Shown: positions 17,816-26,226, numbered from the stretch's first letter. The stretch is DNA of 64,000 nt from Flavobacterium sp. KS-LB2 (GCF_036895565.1 NZ_CP145904.1:1984001-2048000); one strand, 5' to 3'. A program made the numbers and translations. The notes: generated by a model from the sequence alone, not told the origin.

Positions 17816-18661
17816 TTAACTTTTACTCCACTCTGCAATACTATCTTTATTCATTTTTACATAATCTTGGTTTTTAGCAATTTCAGCCGCTGCAAGAGAT
17901 AATTTTGCCGTTTCGATTGCTCCCTTTTTGTCCCCTGATTTTGCTTGAATTAATGATTTTAATCTGTTATACCAAAATGGTTTGTCTTTAGTCATATCCA
18001 AAGCTTTGTTTACATAAACTAAGGCTTTAGCATTATCACCATTTGATTGGAATAAAAATTGAGCAGCAGAAAAATAATCAGCGCCAGTTGGTCCTGCTAA
18101 TGCTTTCTCGATATTAGCCGTTGCTTTTTGCTGCGTAGGAACTTCAAATTTTACGGCAGCATACGAGTTCTCCCAATATATTTCTAAAAAGGCAAAATTA
18201 TTATCTAAACCATTAATACCAATAGTAAAAGTCTCTACACTTTTATTTAAAGTTTCTGGTTTAACAGTAGCTCTAAGTGCTACATTTTCTTCTTTCCACT
18301 CCTCTGGATTACCCCAGTTATCAGTAGTTTTGTAGAAAATTATTTCCCAGCTTTCTACTTTTGGAATTGTATATAAGGAATAGGTTCCTTTTTTCAACGT
18401 TTTACCATCAATTACGACATCATCACTAAAAGATACAGTTGTATTTTCATTAGCTCCTGTTCTCCATACTTTTCCAAAAGGAATCAAATTACCAAAAACT
18501 GCTCTTCCTCTAGCGCTTGGTCTTGAATAATTAATTTCTACATCTGTCAAACCTACTGCTTGCATGATAGTAGATTTTGGACTTGATTGTGGCGTTTTTA
18601 CTTGTGCCTCAATAGTGAAATTTGCTATAATAATGGCAAATACAATGATTATTTTTTTCAT
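17816..18661 (-). CDS. DUF2911 domain protein, secreted
   Basis: A signal peptide (MKKIIIVFAIIIANFTIEAQ) is followed by the DUF2911 beta-sandwich domain (residues 25-170), with conserved VEINYSRPSARGRAVFG and GKVWRTGANENTTVSFS. The C-terminal part (from about 185) is helical with a TPR-like stretch (NGDNAKALVYVNKALDM). Family members are exported Bacteroidota proteins of unknown function. A TAnnTTTG promoter element lies 22-29 nt upstream and a strong terminator lies downstream, so it is probably monocistronic. Confidence 0.88.
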   Translation of the reverse strand: MKKIIIVFAIIIANFTIEAQVKTPQSSPKSTIMQAVGLTDVEINYSRPSARGRAVFGNLIPFGKVWRTGANENTTVSFSDDVVIDGKTLKKGTYSLYTIPKVESWEIIFYKTTDNWGNPEEWKEENVALRATVKPETLNKSVETFTIGINGLDNNFAFLEIYWENSYAAVKFEVPTQQKATANIEKALAGPTGADYFSAAQFLFQSNGDNAKALVYVNKALDMTKDKPFWYNRLKSLIQAKSGDKKGAIETAKLSLAAAEIAKNQDYVKMNKDSIAEWSKS

Positions 18662-18682
18662 GTTTTAAATTTTTATGATTTC

Positions 18683-18690
18683 CAAATTTA
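18683..18690 (-). promoter_or_regulatory. -7 promoter element TAnnTTTG (reverse strand)
   Basis: CAAATTTA on the + strand reads TAAATTTG on the reverse strand, 21 nt before the DUF2911 start. Confidence 0.5.
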
Positions 18691-18712
18691 CAAATTCAGT
18701 GGCTTTCAAATG

Positions 18713-19387
18713 TTAATTATTCCTTAATTTAGAATCAATATTCTGAACTACCTCAAAACCCAACTCGTTGAAATGATTGATAACGACATCCGCTTCTGAT
18801 AAATCTTGTGCTTCTGAATGTACACTATTATACCCCACGCATAAAATTCCCGCAGCCTTAGCCGCTTTTATCCCATTCGTACTGTCTTCAATAACAATAC
18901 AACTTTCTTTTGGCGCAATTGATAAACTTGCTGCATGTTCAAAAATAGCGGGATGTGGTTTCGATTTTGGAAAATCTTCTCCGCTTACCACATGCGTAAA
19001 ATAGTCATGTAATTTAAAGCGGCTAAAAACACGTTCTATTGTCACTTTCGAAGCCGAAGAAGCCAAAATCAACTGTATTCCGTTTTGGTGTAATTCTTTG
19101 ATAAGATTTTCTACACCTTCCAGTAATTCCAAATCCGCTTTACTGTCAAAAGCATCGTTAAAAATAGTGCGTTTGCGCTGAATTAAATCTTCTACTTCGT
19201 GCTCAATTACAAAAACCTCTTTCAATTTCTGAAACGTATTTCGAGTCGAAAAACCAGTAAATGAAGTGTACATTTCCTCAGTAACTGCAATATTTAATTC
19301 TTCAAATTGTTTGAAATAAGCATAGCGGTGTACGGGTTCTGTATCGACAATTACACCATCCATGTCAAAAATTACGGTTTGTATCAT
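18713..19387 (-). CDS. HAD-family phosphatase, beta-phosphoglucomutase-like
   Basis: Cytoplasmic HAD subfamily IA hydrolase. Motif I is VIFDMDGVIVDTEP, motif II is LILASSASK, motif III is the lysine in FPKSKPHPAIF, and motif IV is CIVIEDSTNGIKAA. The helical cap lies between residues 17 and 85. ATG at 19387 gives the expected MIQTVIFD start, and a TTG two codons earlier is possible. It probably acts on a sugar phosphate. It lies in a reverse-strand series with tcdA, tatD and DUF1684 but is separated by 62 nt of AT-rich repeat-like sequence. Confidence 0.88.
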   Translation of the reverse strand: MIQTVIFDMDGVIVDTEPVHRYAYFKQFEELNIAVTEEMYTSFTGFSTRNTFQKLKEVFVIEHEVEDLIQRKRTIFNDAFDSKADLELLEGVENLIKELHQNGIQLILASSASKVTIERVFSRFKLHDYFTHVVSGEDFPKSKPHPAIFEHAASLSIAPKESCIVIEDSTNGIKAAKAAGILCVGYNSVHSEAQDLSEADVVINHFNELGFEVVQNIDSKLRNN

Positions 19388-19449
19388 CTGCAATTATAAA
19401 TTATGAGTTATGAATTATAAATTCTAAAACAAAGACTGAAAAGCCAACA

Positions 19450-20163
19450 CTATTTTTTTAATAAATAGCGAATCACAGTTTCGGCAGCATACAAGCCAAA
19501 TAACCCAGGCATGTAACTGTTTGTTCCGTAAAATGATTTCTTAAAATTGGAACCATCGGTCATTTTTAAACTTGATTCGTCTTGAATTTCAGAAGAAAAA
19601 ACGACTTTTAGTTTATCAATTTTAACTTCTTTCAATCGGCGTCGAATAGTTTTAGCAAAGAAGCAATTTACGGTATTCGTGATATCAGTCACCTTCACTT
19701 TAGAAGCTTCCATTTTCCCGCCAGCGCCCATGCTACTTATGATTTTGACTCTTTTTCGCTTGGCTGCAATAATCAAATTCAACTTTGGAGTCACACTATC
19801 AATACAATCCAAAACATAATCAAATTCTTCTGATACAATCTCAAAAGCACGCTCTGGCGAAAGAAATTCTTGTACACGAGTCAATTTTAATTCGGGATTG
19901 ATATCCATCAATCGATCCCCAACAACAGTCACTTTAGGTTGCCCCACAGTAGAATGCAAAGCGGGTAATTGTCTATTAATATTTGTAATATCAACTACGT
20001 CGCCATCAACAATAGTCATCGTTCCCACTCCTGCTCTTGCCAAAAATTCAGCGGCAAACGAACCAACACCGCCCAATCCTACTACCAATACGTTTGCATT
20101 TTGCAAATTAGCTAAACCTTCTTTCTTGAATAAAAGTTCGGCTCTTTCTGTCCACTCTGCCAT
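19450..20163 (-). CDS. tcdA: tRNA threonylcarbamoyladenosine dehydratase
   Basis: E1-like (ThiF/MoeB fold) enzyme that cyclises t6A37 of ANN-decoding tRNAs to ct6A using ATP. The nucleotide motif is VLVVGLGGVGSFAAEFLARAG (shown here as residues 25-45), followed by VDGDVVDITNINRQ. CIDSV and SSMGAGGKMEASKVKVTD are the downstream TcdA blocks. At 237 residues it matches the short Bacteroidota form. It lies 50 nt upstream of the HAD gene and is preceded by tatD. Confidence 0.88.
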   Translation of the reverse strand: MAEWTERAELLFKKEGLANLQNANVLVVGLGGVGSFAAEFLARAGVGTMTIVDGDVVDITNINRQLPALHSTVGQPKVTVVGDRLMDINPELKLTRVQEFLSPERAFEIVSEEFDYVLDCIDSVTPKLNLIIAAKRKRVKIISSMGAGGKMEASKVKVTDITNTVNCFFAKTIRRRLKEVKIDKLKVVFSSEIQDESSLKMTDGSNFKKSFYGTNSYMPGLFGLYAAETVIRYLLKK

Positions 20164-20172
20164 TGTTTTTTT

Positions 20173-20187
20173 GTTTAAAGTTTAAAG
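20173..20187. repeat. Dispersed 15-mer GTTTAAAGTTTAAAG
   Basis: It lies between tatD and tcdA. The same 15-mer occurs at 41000-41014 with an inverted near-copy at 41076-41090. The adjoining AATCAAAAATCGTTAATCT (about 20200) matches, with one mismatch, the reverse complement of the spacer before the UbiA gene near 5665. Confidence 0.5.
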
Positions 20188-20213
20188 TTCTTGAGAAATC
20201 AAAAATCGTTAAT

Positions 20214-20867
20214 CTAAAATCTGAAATCAAAAACTTCATTATAATTACTATTCACAAGTTCCTGTATTTCATTAACAGAAACTCCTTTGTATTTTGCTGC
20301 CAATTCATAAACAGCTTCAATTCCTTCATCAACTGTATCTGTTTCCAAAAAAAATCGATTATTCGGAACGCTTTTAAAAACAGCTTCTAGTTCCTTATTG
20401 AGTAACAAATATTTTCCAAACGAAATATAAAATCCATTGTCCACTAATTGTTTGGCAATTTGTGCATTTTTGGAAAAACCATGAATCAACATTGGAACTG
20501 AAATATTCAATTTTTTCTTAATGGCTATCAATTCCTGAAATGCCGCAACACAATGTATCACAACTGGTTTATTGTATTGTTGTGCCAAAAGCAATTGCTT
20601 TTCAAAAACCATTTCTTGCAATTCCATAGGAATTTCGATTCGTTTGTCCAATCCACATTCGCCCACAGCGAGACAACTTGCCTCTTGTATTTTACTTTCG
20701 ATTATTGCCAAATCAGCTTCTATTCGGTCTTCCACAATAAACCACGGATGAATTCCTATGGAATAATACGGAATGGTTCCGTCAAATTCCTGTGGATATT
20801 GATTTACTAATTCCAGCACGTTGGACTGATTGGTGGATTTGTGTGTATGAAGATTAAAGTATTCCAT
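20214..20867 (-). CDS. tatD: TatD-family metal-dependent hydrolase
   Basis: TIM-barrel amidohydrolase of the TatD DNase family. The metal ligands are visible: HTHK at residues 7-10, AVGECGLDKR (Glu), VIHCVAAFQE (His), LIHGFSK and FLETDTVDE (Asp). At 217 residues it is shorter than E. coli TatD (260) but all motifs are present, as in other Bacteroidota. Its last codons run into an intergenic repeat. It overlaps the DUF1684 gene by one base. Confidence 0.85.
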   Translation of the reverse strand: MEYFNLHTHKSTNQSNVLELVNQYPQEFDGTIPYYSIGIHPWFIVEDRIEADLAIIESKIQEASCLAVGECGLDKRIEIPMELQEMVFEKQLLLAQQYNKPVVIHCVAAFQELIAIKKKLNISVPMLIHGFSKNAQIAKQLVDNGFYISFGKYLLLNKELEAVFKSVPNNRFFLETDTVDEGIEAVYELAAKYKGVSVNEIQELVNSNYNEVFDFRF

Positions 20868-21469
20868 TAGTCATGAAACTTTTTTACGCCCGCTTTTATT
20901 TCAATATCCAAATCATTTTCTAACGGAACTTTTGGGCAAGAATATTTCGAATTATACGCGCAATACGGATTATAAGACGTGTTAAAATCAATTACAATAG
21001 TATCTTCTTTTGGAATTCTTAAATCGATATATTTCCCACCAATGTAACTTTCGTGACCTGAAGTCAAATCAGAAAATGGCAGAAATAAATAGTCCTTATA
21101 CTCCTTCTTTTTGGAAAGTTCCATATTTTTATAGACATTCAGTTTAAAATCCCGACCGTCAATTGTGAAAAAAAGTTCGCCGTATTTGACATAAATGGGT
21201 TTCCTATCTGTTGTGGTTTTCATTTCAAACGGCTTCTCATTCTCTGTTCTGACAAAGTTAGCCGTTACATAAAATGCCTCATTTGCTGGATAAAAATCCA
21301 AGGTTTTAAAAACTGCCAAATCTTCCGCAGTCAGGGGACTTGTCTTTGCATCGGCATATTCTGCATTCAATTCTGTTTGGAATTTTTCCACAGCCAAAAC
21401 ATCGAATTTGTTTTGGGCAAAGCTGAAATTTAATTGAACTAAAAATGCAAAAAGTAGCAGAGTTTTCAT
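20867..21469 (-). CDS. DUF1684 domain lipoprotein/secreted protein
   Basis: The DUF1684 family is defined by the C-terminal block with YCAYNSKYSCPKVP preceded by NTSYNPYC, all present here. The frame can be extended upstream to 21646, but ATG at 21469 begins a clear signal peptide (MKTLLLFAFLVQLNFSFAQ), so I used it. The mature protein is about 180 residues, exported, function unknown. The stop overlaps the tatD start, so the two genes are coupled. Confidence 0.85.
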   Translation of the reverse strand: MKTLLLFAFLVQLNFSFAQNKFDVLAVEKFQTELNAEYADAKTSPLTAEDLAVFKTLDFYPANEAFYVTANFVRTENEKPFEMKTTTDRKPIYVKYGELFFTIDGRDFKLNVYKNMELSKKKEYKDYLFLPFSDLTSGHESYIGGKYIDLRIPKEDTIVIDFNTSYNPYCAYNSKYSCPKVPLENDLDIEIKAGVKKFHD

Positions 21470-21648
21470 TTGTATGATTTTATGCAAAAATAGTTTAAAA
21501 GTTATAAAGCGGCAACGTTTATATATTGGAATAAATAAGTTTATAAGAAGGATTCCTAGCCCAGATAGCAGTGAAAATCCTTTTATTTTTTTCTTAAAAA
21601 AATAAAAGATTGTAACGAATAGCTGGAAAAAGCTCCCAAAAAACATTG

Positions 21649-21656
21649 TAAATTTG
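21649..21656 (+). promoter_or_regulatory. -7 promoter element TAnnTTTG
   Basis: TAAATTTG, 10 nt before the ATG of the MFS transporter gene, implying a very short leader. Confidence 0.5.
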
Positions 21657-21666
21657 TTGCTTAGAA

Positions 21667-22893
21667 ATGAACCTTATGCTCAAAACTGCTTTTCAACGCT
21701 ACATCAATAATTTCAAAGGATTTACCAGAGAAGTGTGGATTCTTACTTTGATTACTTTTATTAACCGCGCCGGTACGATGGTTTTACCGTTTTTATCCAA
21801 GTATTTAAAAGAAGATTTAAGTTTTTCCTATGCACAAGTCGGCTGGATTATGGTTGCATTTGGTTTTGGATCCATGCTAGGCTCATGGCTTGGCGGTAAA
21901 TTATCAGACAAAATAGGTTTCTATAAAATCATGGTTTTTAGTTTATTCACTAGCGGAATACTACTATTTGCAGTGCAATACATTCGTACTTTCTGGGGAT
22001 TATGCATTGGAATGTTCGTTATAATGACCGTTGCTGACATGTTTCGTCCCGCGATGTTTGTGTCCTTAGCAACTTATGCTAAACCTGAAAATCGCACTAG
22101 AGCATTGACTCTAGTTCGACTGGCAGTAAATTTAGGTTTCACTGCTGGACCTGCTTTAGGCGGTTTAATCATCATGAATTTAGGCTACAGCGGATTATTT
22201 TGGATCGATGGAAGTTCTTGCATAGCATCCATTTTAATTTTCACCTTATTGGTTAAAGAACGTAAAAAACCAGCGGATTTAGACTCCGCCAATAGCGAAA
22301 CCGAGGTTCCTGCCTCAGTTTTCAAAGACAAGATATTCTGGATTTTTCTCTTTATCTGTTTTATAACGGCCATGCTTTTCTTTCAACTTTTCACTACTTT
22401 GCCTTTGTATCACAATGAAAAATTTGGTTTATCAGAGTTTCAAAGTGGACTTTTACTATCCCTAAATGGACTGTTGATTTTCTTTCTAGAAATGCCAATT
22501 GTTAGTTTCAGCCAACGAAAAAACATTGAAAAACTCAAAATTATACTTTGGGGTTCCTTGCTCATGTCGCTAAGTTTCTATGTTTTACTACTAAACATGT
22601 GGGCAGGAATACTAATAATCAGTATTCTTTTTATCACTTTTGGCGAAATGTTCATCTTCCCGTTCTCTAATTCTTTTGCTTTAAGTCGCGCACCAAAAGG
22701 CCACGAAGGTCGTTATATGGCTTTGTTTACTATGAGTTTTAGCTTGGCACACATTGCAAGTTCTAAAACCGGGCTGGAAATCATTGCTGCATTTGGCTAT
22801 CAGGCAAATTGGTTTGTGATGGGAACACTTGGATTGCTTTCGGTTGCGGGTTGTATTTGGCTGCAAAAACTCGTTCAAAAAGAAAAAAACTAA
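21667..22893 (+). CDS. MFS transporter
   Basis: 408 residues with 12 predicted membrane helices and the MFS loop 2-3 motif GSWLGGKLSDKIG. It resembles drug-efflux or sugar-type MFS carriers of the DHA1 group. The substrate cannot be assigned. It stands alone, divergent from the DUF1684/tatD series, with a promoter element at 21649 and a weak hairpin after the stop. Confidence 0.88.
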   Translation: MNLMLKTAFQRYINNFKGFTREVWILTLITFINRAGTMVLPFLSKYLKEDLSFSYAQVGWIMVAFGFGSMLGSWLGGKLSDKIGFYKIMVFSLFTSGILLFAVQYIRTFWGLCIGMFVIMTVADMFRPAMFVSLATYAKPENRTRALTLVRLAVNLGFTAGPALGGLIIMNLGYSGLFWIDGSSCIASILIFTLLVKERKKPADLDSANSETEVPASVFKDKIFWIFLFICFITAMLFFQLFTTLPLYHNEKFGLSEFQSGLLLSLNGLLIFFLEMPIVSFSQRKNIEKLKIILWGSLLMSLSFYVLLLNMWAGILIISILFITFGEMFIFPFSNSFALSRAPKGHEGRYMALFTMSFSLAHIASSKTGLEIIAAFGYQANWFVMGTLGLLSVAGCIWLQKLVQKEKN

Positions 22894-22924
22894 TTCCATT
22901 ATCATTTTTTGGGCGTGACCCTAT

Positions 22925-22967
22925 TAAAAAAGGGACTCACAACATAAAGGATAGTTGCCCCTTTTTG
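22925..22967 (+). terminator. Possible terminator of the MFS gene
   Basis: AAAAAGGG at the left and CCCCTTTTT at the right can pair, with an imperfect inner stem. It is weaker than the other terminators here. Confidence 0.4.
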
Positions 22968-22969
22968 TA

Positions 22970-23160
22970 ATTGCGTCGGGCTATAAGCGCTACTTTGGTA
23001 GCTTGCTTCTATCCCTCACGCATAACCCTTTTACAAATTACACTCGCCCTTATAGAGTATTTTCATCATCCAACAATTTTTTTTCTTTAGCGTATTTACA
23101 CAAATTCATATGCATTTTTTATAGTTACTATACGTTTCAAAAACGTGATTTCTGAATCCA
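22970..23160. other. Gene-free spacer with GC-richer segment
   Basis: The gap 22894-23265 has no credible gene. Its middle (about 22971-23050) is noticeably more GC-rich than the flanks, with GCGCTACTTTGGTAGC inside. It could be a dispersed intergenic element. An open frame crosses it, but the peptide has no recognisable features. Confidence 0.3.
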
Positions 23161-23183
23161 ATTAAGTTCCACTTCCTGTTAAA

Positions 23184-23239
23184 AACTAAAAAATTAGTTA
23201 AATAACTATAAAAATAGTTTGTAAACTAAAAATATAGTT
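23184..23239. promoter_or_regulatory. Three 16-bp BlaI-type operator palindromes at 20-bp spacing
   Basis: AACTAAAAAATTAGTT (23184-23199), AACTATAAAAATAGTT (23204-23219) and AACTAAAAATATAGTT (23224-23239) all have AACTA/TAGTT half-sites and start exactly 20 bp apart. The last abuts TACGTTTG (23241-23248), a perfect TAnnTTTG -7 element, so bound repressor would block the promoter of the blaI-like gene at 23266. Confidence 0.8.
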
Positions 23240-23240
23240 G

Positions 23241-23248
23241 TACGTTTG
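23241..23248 (+). promoter_or_regulatory. -7 promoter element of the BlaI/M56 operon
   Basis: TACGTTTG matches TAnnTTTG. TTG at 23219-23221, 19 bp upstream, fits the -33 element. Both overlap or touch the operator boxes. Confidence 0.7.
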
Positions 23249-23265
23249 ATTTAAATAAAAAAATC

Positions 23266-23631
23266 ATGCAAAAACTGACCAACAAAGAAGAGGAAATCAT
23301 GCACATTTTATGGAAGCTAAAAAAAGCATTTGTAAAAGAAGTCTTAGCTGAAATAACCGAGGATCAACCACATTACAATACACTTTCTACTATTGTGCGT
23401 AATCTGGAAGAAAAAGGATTTGTGTCGCACAATGCTTTTGGGAATACACACCAATACTATCCAATCGTGAGTTTAGAAGACTATAGAAAACGCTTTATGC
23501 ATACGGCAATCGATAATTATTTCAATAGTTCGTATAAAAATATGGTCTCCCATTTTGCCAAAGAAGAGAAAATTTCTGCAGCTGAATTACGAGAGATTTT
23601 AGCCATGATTGAAAGTCAAGAAGCAAAATAG
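23266..23631 (+). CDS. BlaI/MecI/CopY-family repressor
   Basis: 121-residue winged-helix repressor. MQKLTNKEEEIMHILWKLKKAF is the first helix region, and YNTLSTIVRNLEEKGFVSHN is the recognition helix and wing, with a C-terminal dimerisation helix pair. BlaI proteins are inactivated when their M56 partner signals proteolysis. The gene sits 40 nt before such a partner and behind three palindromic boxes, so autoregulation is very likely. The regulon is unknown, and nothing nearby is a beta-lactamase. Confidence 0.92.
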   Translation: MQKLTNKEEEIMHILWKLKKAFVKEVLAEITEDQPHYNTLSTIVRNLEEKGFVSHNAFGNTHQYYPIVSLEDYRKRFMHTAIDNYFNSSYKNMVSHFAKEEKISAAELREILAMIESQEAK

Positions 23632-23671
23632 TTGTATGTTTATAAGTACCATTTTCTAAAAAAAATTATTT

Positions 23672-25462
23672 ATGGAATCAGTAGCAATCTACCTAATCAA
23701 ATCCTGTGGTTTACTGCTTTTGTTTTTTATAGCGTATCATTTTTTGCTGCGCAAAGAAACTTTTTTTACTGCAAATCGTTGGTTCCTTTTAGCAGGATTA
23801 CTTACTGCTACTGTTTTGCCGTTAGTAGTTTTCACCCAAATAATTTGGGTAGAACCTACGCCTGTAAATTATGACTGGTCTTCCTTACCCATAAGAACCG
23901 TGACTGAGGAAAATCATACTGAAGAGTATATTTATTTAGGATTGGCTTTGACTTATTCTTTAATCACACTAGGTTTATTGATCAAATTCGGGTTTGATTT
24001 TTATAGCCTGCGAAAGATTTTTAAAGGAAAAACAATAGAACGTCAAGCTGATTTTAAATTTATAAACATCAGTGAAAATATTGCTCCTTTCTCCTATTTT
24101 AATACAATCGTTTACAACTCGTCATTATACAGCAGTTCCGAATTACAGAATATTTTGGAGCACGAAAAGGTGCATAGCGAACAAAATCATACCGTAGATG
24201 TGTTGATTGCTAGAGTTTTTTGTGTCATTTTTTGGTTCAACCCATTCATTTGGCTTTACAAAAAAGCAATTCTACAAAACTTGGAATTCATTGCTGACAG
24301 CGAAGCCACAAAAAAAATATCAGATAAAAAAGCGTATCAACTCACGCTTTTAAAAATAACAACACACAAAAATTGTGTTGCCATTACCAATCATTTTTAC
24401 CAATCATTAATCAAAAAACGAATCGTTATGTTAAACAAAAATCAATCTAGCAAAAAAAATTCATGGAAATATGCTACCATACTTCCCGCCTTAGTGGCTT
24501 TCGTACTTTTATTCCAAATTGAAGTAATTGCTCAGGAAAAAGTGAAAGAAGAAACCAAATCGGTTCAAGCCAACAGTCCAGTTTCGATCACGAATACGAC
24601 TAGAACTGAAAAAGATAGTATCAAGAAAATGAAAACAATCCTCACAAATACTATCAAAAATAAAGATATTGATGAAAACACTGAAATTTATATTGATGGA
24701 AAAAAAGTAACCCAAAAGGAATTAGACAGCACAAATCCTAATGATATAGCCACAATGGATGTTATTAAAAACAATAATGAATCCATGATAAAAATTGTTA
24801 CGAAAGGTAAAACTACAGGAAGTACCAGTATTTTTAATTCTGATTTAGAAAAAATGGATATAGGATCAGATAATGTTGATCCTAATAGTTTAAATATTCA
24901 TCAAAAAGCTAAAAGTACCTATACAGTTACAAAGGTAACCAAAGAGGTAAATGGTGTACCAAGCGATGCTGACTATTATATTGATGGAAAAAAAGTTAGC
25001 CCTTTGGAGGCTGAAAGTATGAATCCAAATCAAATAACCTCTGTTGATGTACAAAAAGACGGTGTGTCAAATAAAAATTCGATTCGTATCATAACCAAAA
25101 GCTATATCAATAGTAAAGGAAACCAGCAACAACCACCAACGCCACCTACTCCGCCAACACCTCCTACCTTTAACTTTAAAACACCCAAAGCACTTAATTT
25201 TCCCAAAGCGCCTATAGCGCCAAAAGGTTCTCCGATAAATGGTGATAAAAAAGCATGGGCAACGTTTGACAAAAAAATGGAAGAATTTAATGCAAAAATG
25301 GAAGCAATGGCACCTCAAATTGCCGATTTTGAGAAGAAAATGGCTGAATTTGACAAACAAATGGAACCCTTTAATGCCAAAATGGAAATCTTTGAAAAGA
25401 AAATGAAAGTCTACGAGAAGCAAATGGAAGAATATGAAGCAAAACAAAAAGAAAATAAATAA
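23672..25462 (+). CDS. M56 (BlaR1-like) membrane metallopeptidase with plug-like repeats
   Basis: The N-terminal ~270 residues carry about four membrane helices and the gluzincin motif LEHEKVHSEQ (His164-Glu-Lys-Val-His168) plus FIADSEA downstream, typical of BlaR1/MecR1 antirepressors. After a fourth helix (about 275-290) the extracytoplasmic part has two related segments, IYIDGKKVTQKELDSTNPND near 340 and YYIDGKKVSPLEAESMNPNQ near 435. They resemble the NPNDIESIEVLKD element of TonB-dependent receptor plugs. A Pro-rich linker (QQPPTPPTPPTPPTF) and a Met/Lys/Glu coiled coil (about 530-596) finish the protein. It probably senses an envelope signal and triggers BlaI cleavage. Confidence 0.88.
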   Translation: MESVAIYLIKSCGLLLLFFIAYHFLLRKETFFTANRWFLLAGLLTATVLPLVVFTQIIWVEPTPVNYDWSSLPIRTVTEENHTEEYIYLGLALTYSLITLGLLIKFGFDFYSLRKIFKGKTIERQADFKFINISENIAPFSYFNTIVYNSSLYSSSELQNILEHEKVHSEQNHTVDVLIARVFCVIFWFNPFIWLYKKAILQNLEFIADSEATKKISDKKAYQLTLLKITTHKNCVAITNHFYQSLIKKRIVMLNKNQSSKKNSWKYATILPALVAFVLLFQIEVIAQEKVKEETKSVQANSPVSITNTTRTEKDSIKKMKTILTNTIKNKDIDENTEIYIDGKKVTQKELDSTNPNDIATMDVIKNNNESMIKIVTKGKTTGSTSIFNSDLEKMDIGSDNVDPNSLNIHQKAKSTYTVTKVTKEVNGVPSDADYYIDGKKVSPLEAESMNPNQITSVDVQKDGVSNKNSIRIITKSYINSKGNQQQPPTPPTPPTPPTFNFKTPKALNFPKAPIAPKGSPINGDKKAWATFDKKMEEFNAKMEAMAPQIADFEKKMAEFDKQMEPFNAKMEIFEKKMKVYEKQMEEYEAKQKENK

Positions 25463-25470
25463 TTCCTAAA

Positions 25471-25503
25471 AAAGACGGTCTCAATCAAGACCGTCTTTTT
25501 TTA
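25471..25503 (+). terminator. Rho-independent terminator
   Basis: AAAGACGGTCT pairs with AGACCGTCTTT, with a T-run, immediately after the M56 gene. Confidence 0.85.
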
Positions 25504-25511
25504 TATCTTTG
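25504..25511 (+). promoter_or_regulatory. -7 promoter element TAnnTTTG
   Basis: TATCTTTG, 15 nt before the ATG at 25527 and directly after the M56 terminator. Confidence 0.55.
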
Positions 25512-25526
25512 TACAAAACAATTCGT

Positions 25527-25667
25527 ATGTACAAAATCCTAGCACAAATTAACAAAATCATATTACCTAGTTTTACTAAACAACGCTTAGATTTGGCTAA
25601 AGCCAAAAAATGGCAAATGGCAATAATTGGTTTTAGGTATTACGTAACGACACGTGCGCTGGATTAA
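25527..25667 (+). CDS. 46-residue basic protein
   Basis: ATG at 25527 to TAA at 25665-25667 gives a 46-residue product (MYKILAQINKIILPSFTKQR..., ending YYVTTRALD). It is basic with amphipathic helices. I recall flavobacterial homologues of the same length, sometimes mislabelled SsrA-binding protein, but it shows no SmpB domain. Its own promoter and terminator-delimited position support it. Its 3' end overlaps the convergent apt gene by 4 nt. Confidence 0.65.
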   Translation: MYKILAQINKIILPSFTKQRLDLAKAKKWQMAIIGFRYYVTTRALD

Positions 25668-26176
25668 TACATAATTGCGGCAAAAATTTCATTCCCTTTG
25701 ATTTTTGCTCTTCCATTTAGGAAAGCTAATTCCATCAAGAAATTGCATTGCACGATTACGCCACCCAATCGTTCCACTAATTCACAAACTGCTTTTGCCG
25801 TTCCTCCGGTTGCTAAAACATCATCATGAATCAAAATTCGATCTCCTTTTTGAATCGCATCGATATGAATTTCTAAAATATCGGTCCCGTATTCTAAATC
25901 ATAGGTCGCTGAAATAGTTTTATAGGGCAGTTTTTTGGCTTTCCGAACAGGAATAAAACCAACATTTAATTCCTGCGCGATTAGCATCCCGAAGAAAAAC
26001 CCGCGACTCTCCACACCTATTACCTTGTCTATTTTTTTATCTTTAAGTGTTGAAACCAGTATTTCAAGGCATTTATTTCTTGCTTCTGGATTAATTAATA
26101 AAGGAGTGATGTCTTTGAACAAAATTCCTTCTTTAGGAAACCCCTGAATATCACGGATATACTTTTCTAATGACAT
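25664..26176 (-). CDS. apt: Adenine phosphoribosyltransferase
   Basis: Purine salvage enzyme: adenine + PRPP gives AMP + PPi. The type I phosphoribosyltransferase PRPP loop is ILIHDDVLATGGTA, and VIGVESRGFFFG with FIPVRKAKKLPYKT are the APRT-specific blocks. At 170 residues it is full length, starting MSLEKYIRDIQGFPKEGILF. It is monocistronic and convergent with the 46-residue gene. Confidence 0.95.
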   Translation of the reverse strand: MSLEKYIRDIQGFPKEGILFKDITPLLINPEARNKCLEILVSTLKDKKIDKVIGVESRGFFFGMLIAQELNVGFIPVRKAKKLPYKTISATYDLEYGTDILEIHIDAIQKGDRILIHDDVLATGGTAKAVCELVERLGGVIVQCNFLMELAFLNGRAKIKGNEIFAAIMY

Positions 26177-26226
26177 CTTTTTTTATTTTTTTACGATTTT
26201 ACAGTTGCAAATTACACATTTATCCC

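Noticed and set aside
22955..23155. 66-codon frame in the MFS-BlaI spacer
   Set aside because: Peptide composition is non-protein-like and it crosses the GC-richer block and its flanks. No promoter.
25067..25447. 126-codon reverse frame inside the M56 gene
   Set aside because: It is the antisense of the Met/Lys/Glu coiled coil, giving Phe/His-rich low-complexity sequence.
23266..25462. Beta-lactam resistance operon
   Set aside because: The BlaI/M56 pair has no beta-lactamase or penicillin-binding protein beside it, so the inducing signal is left open.
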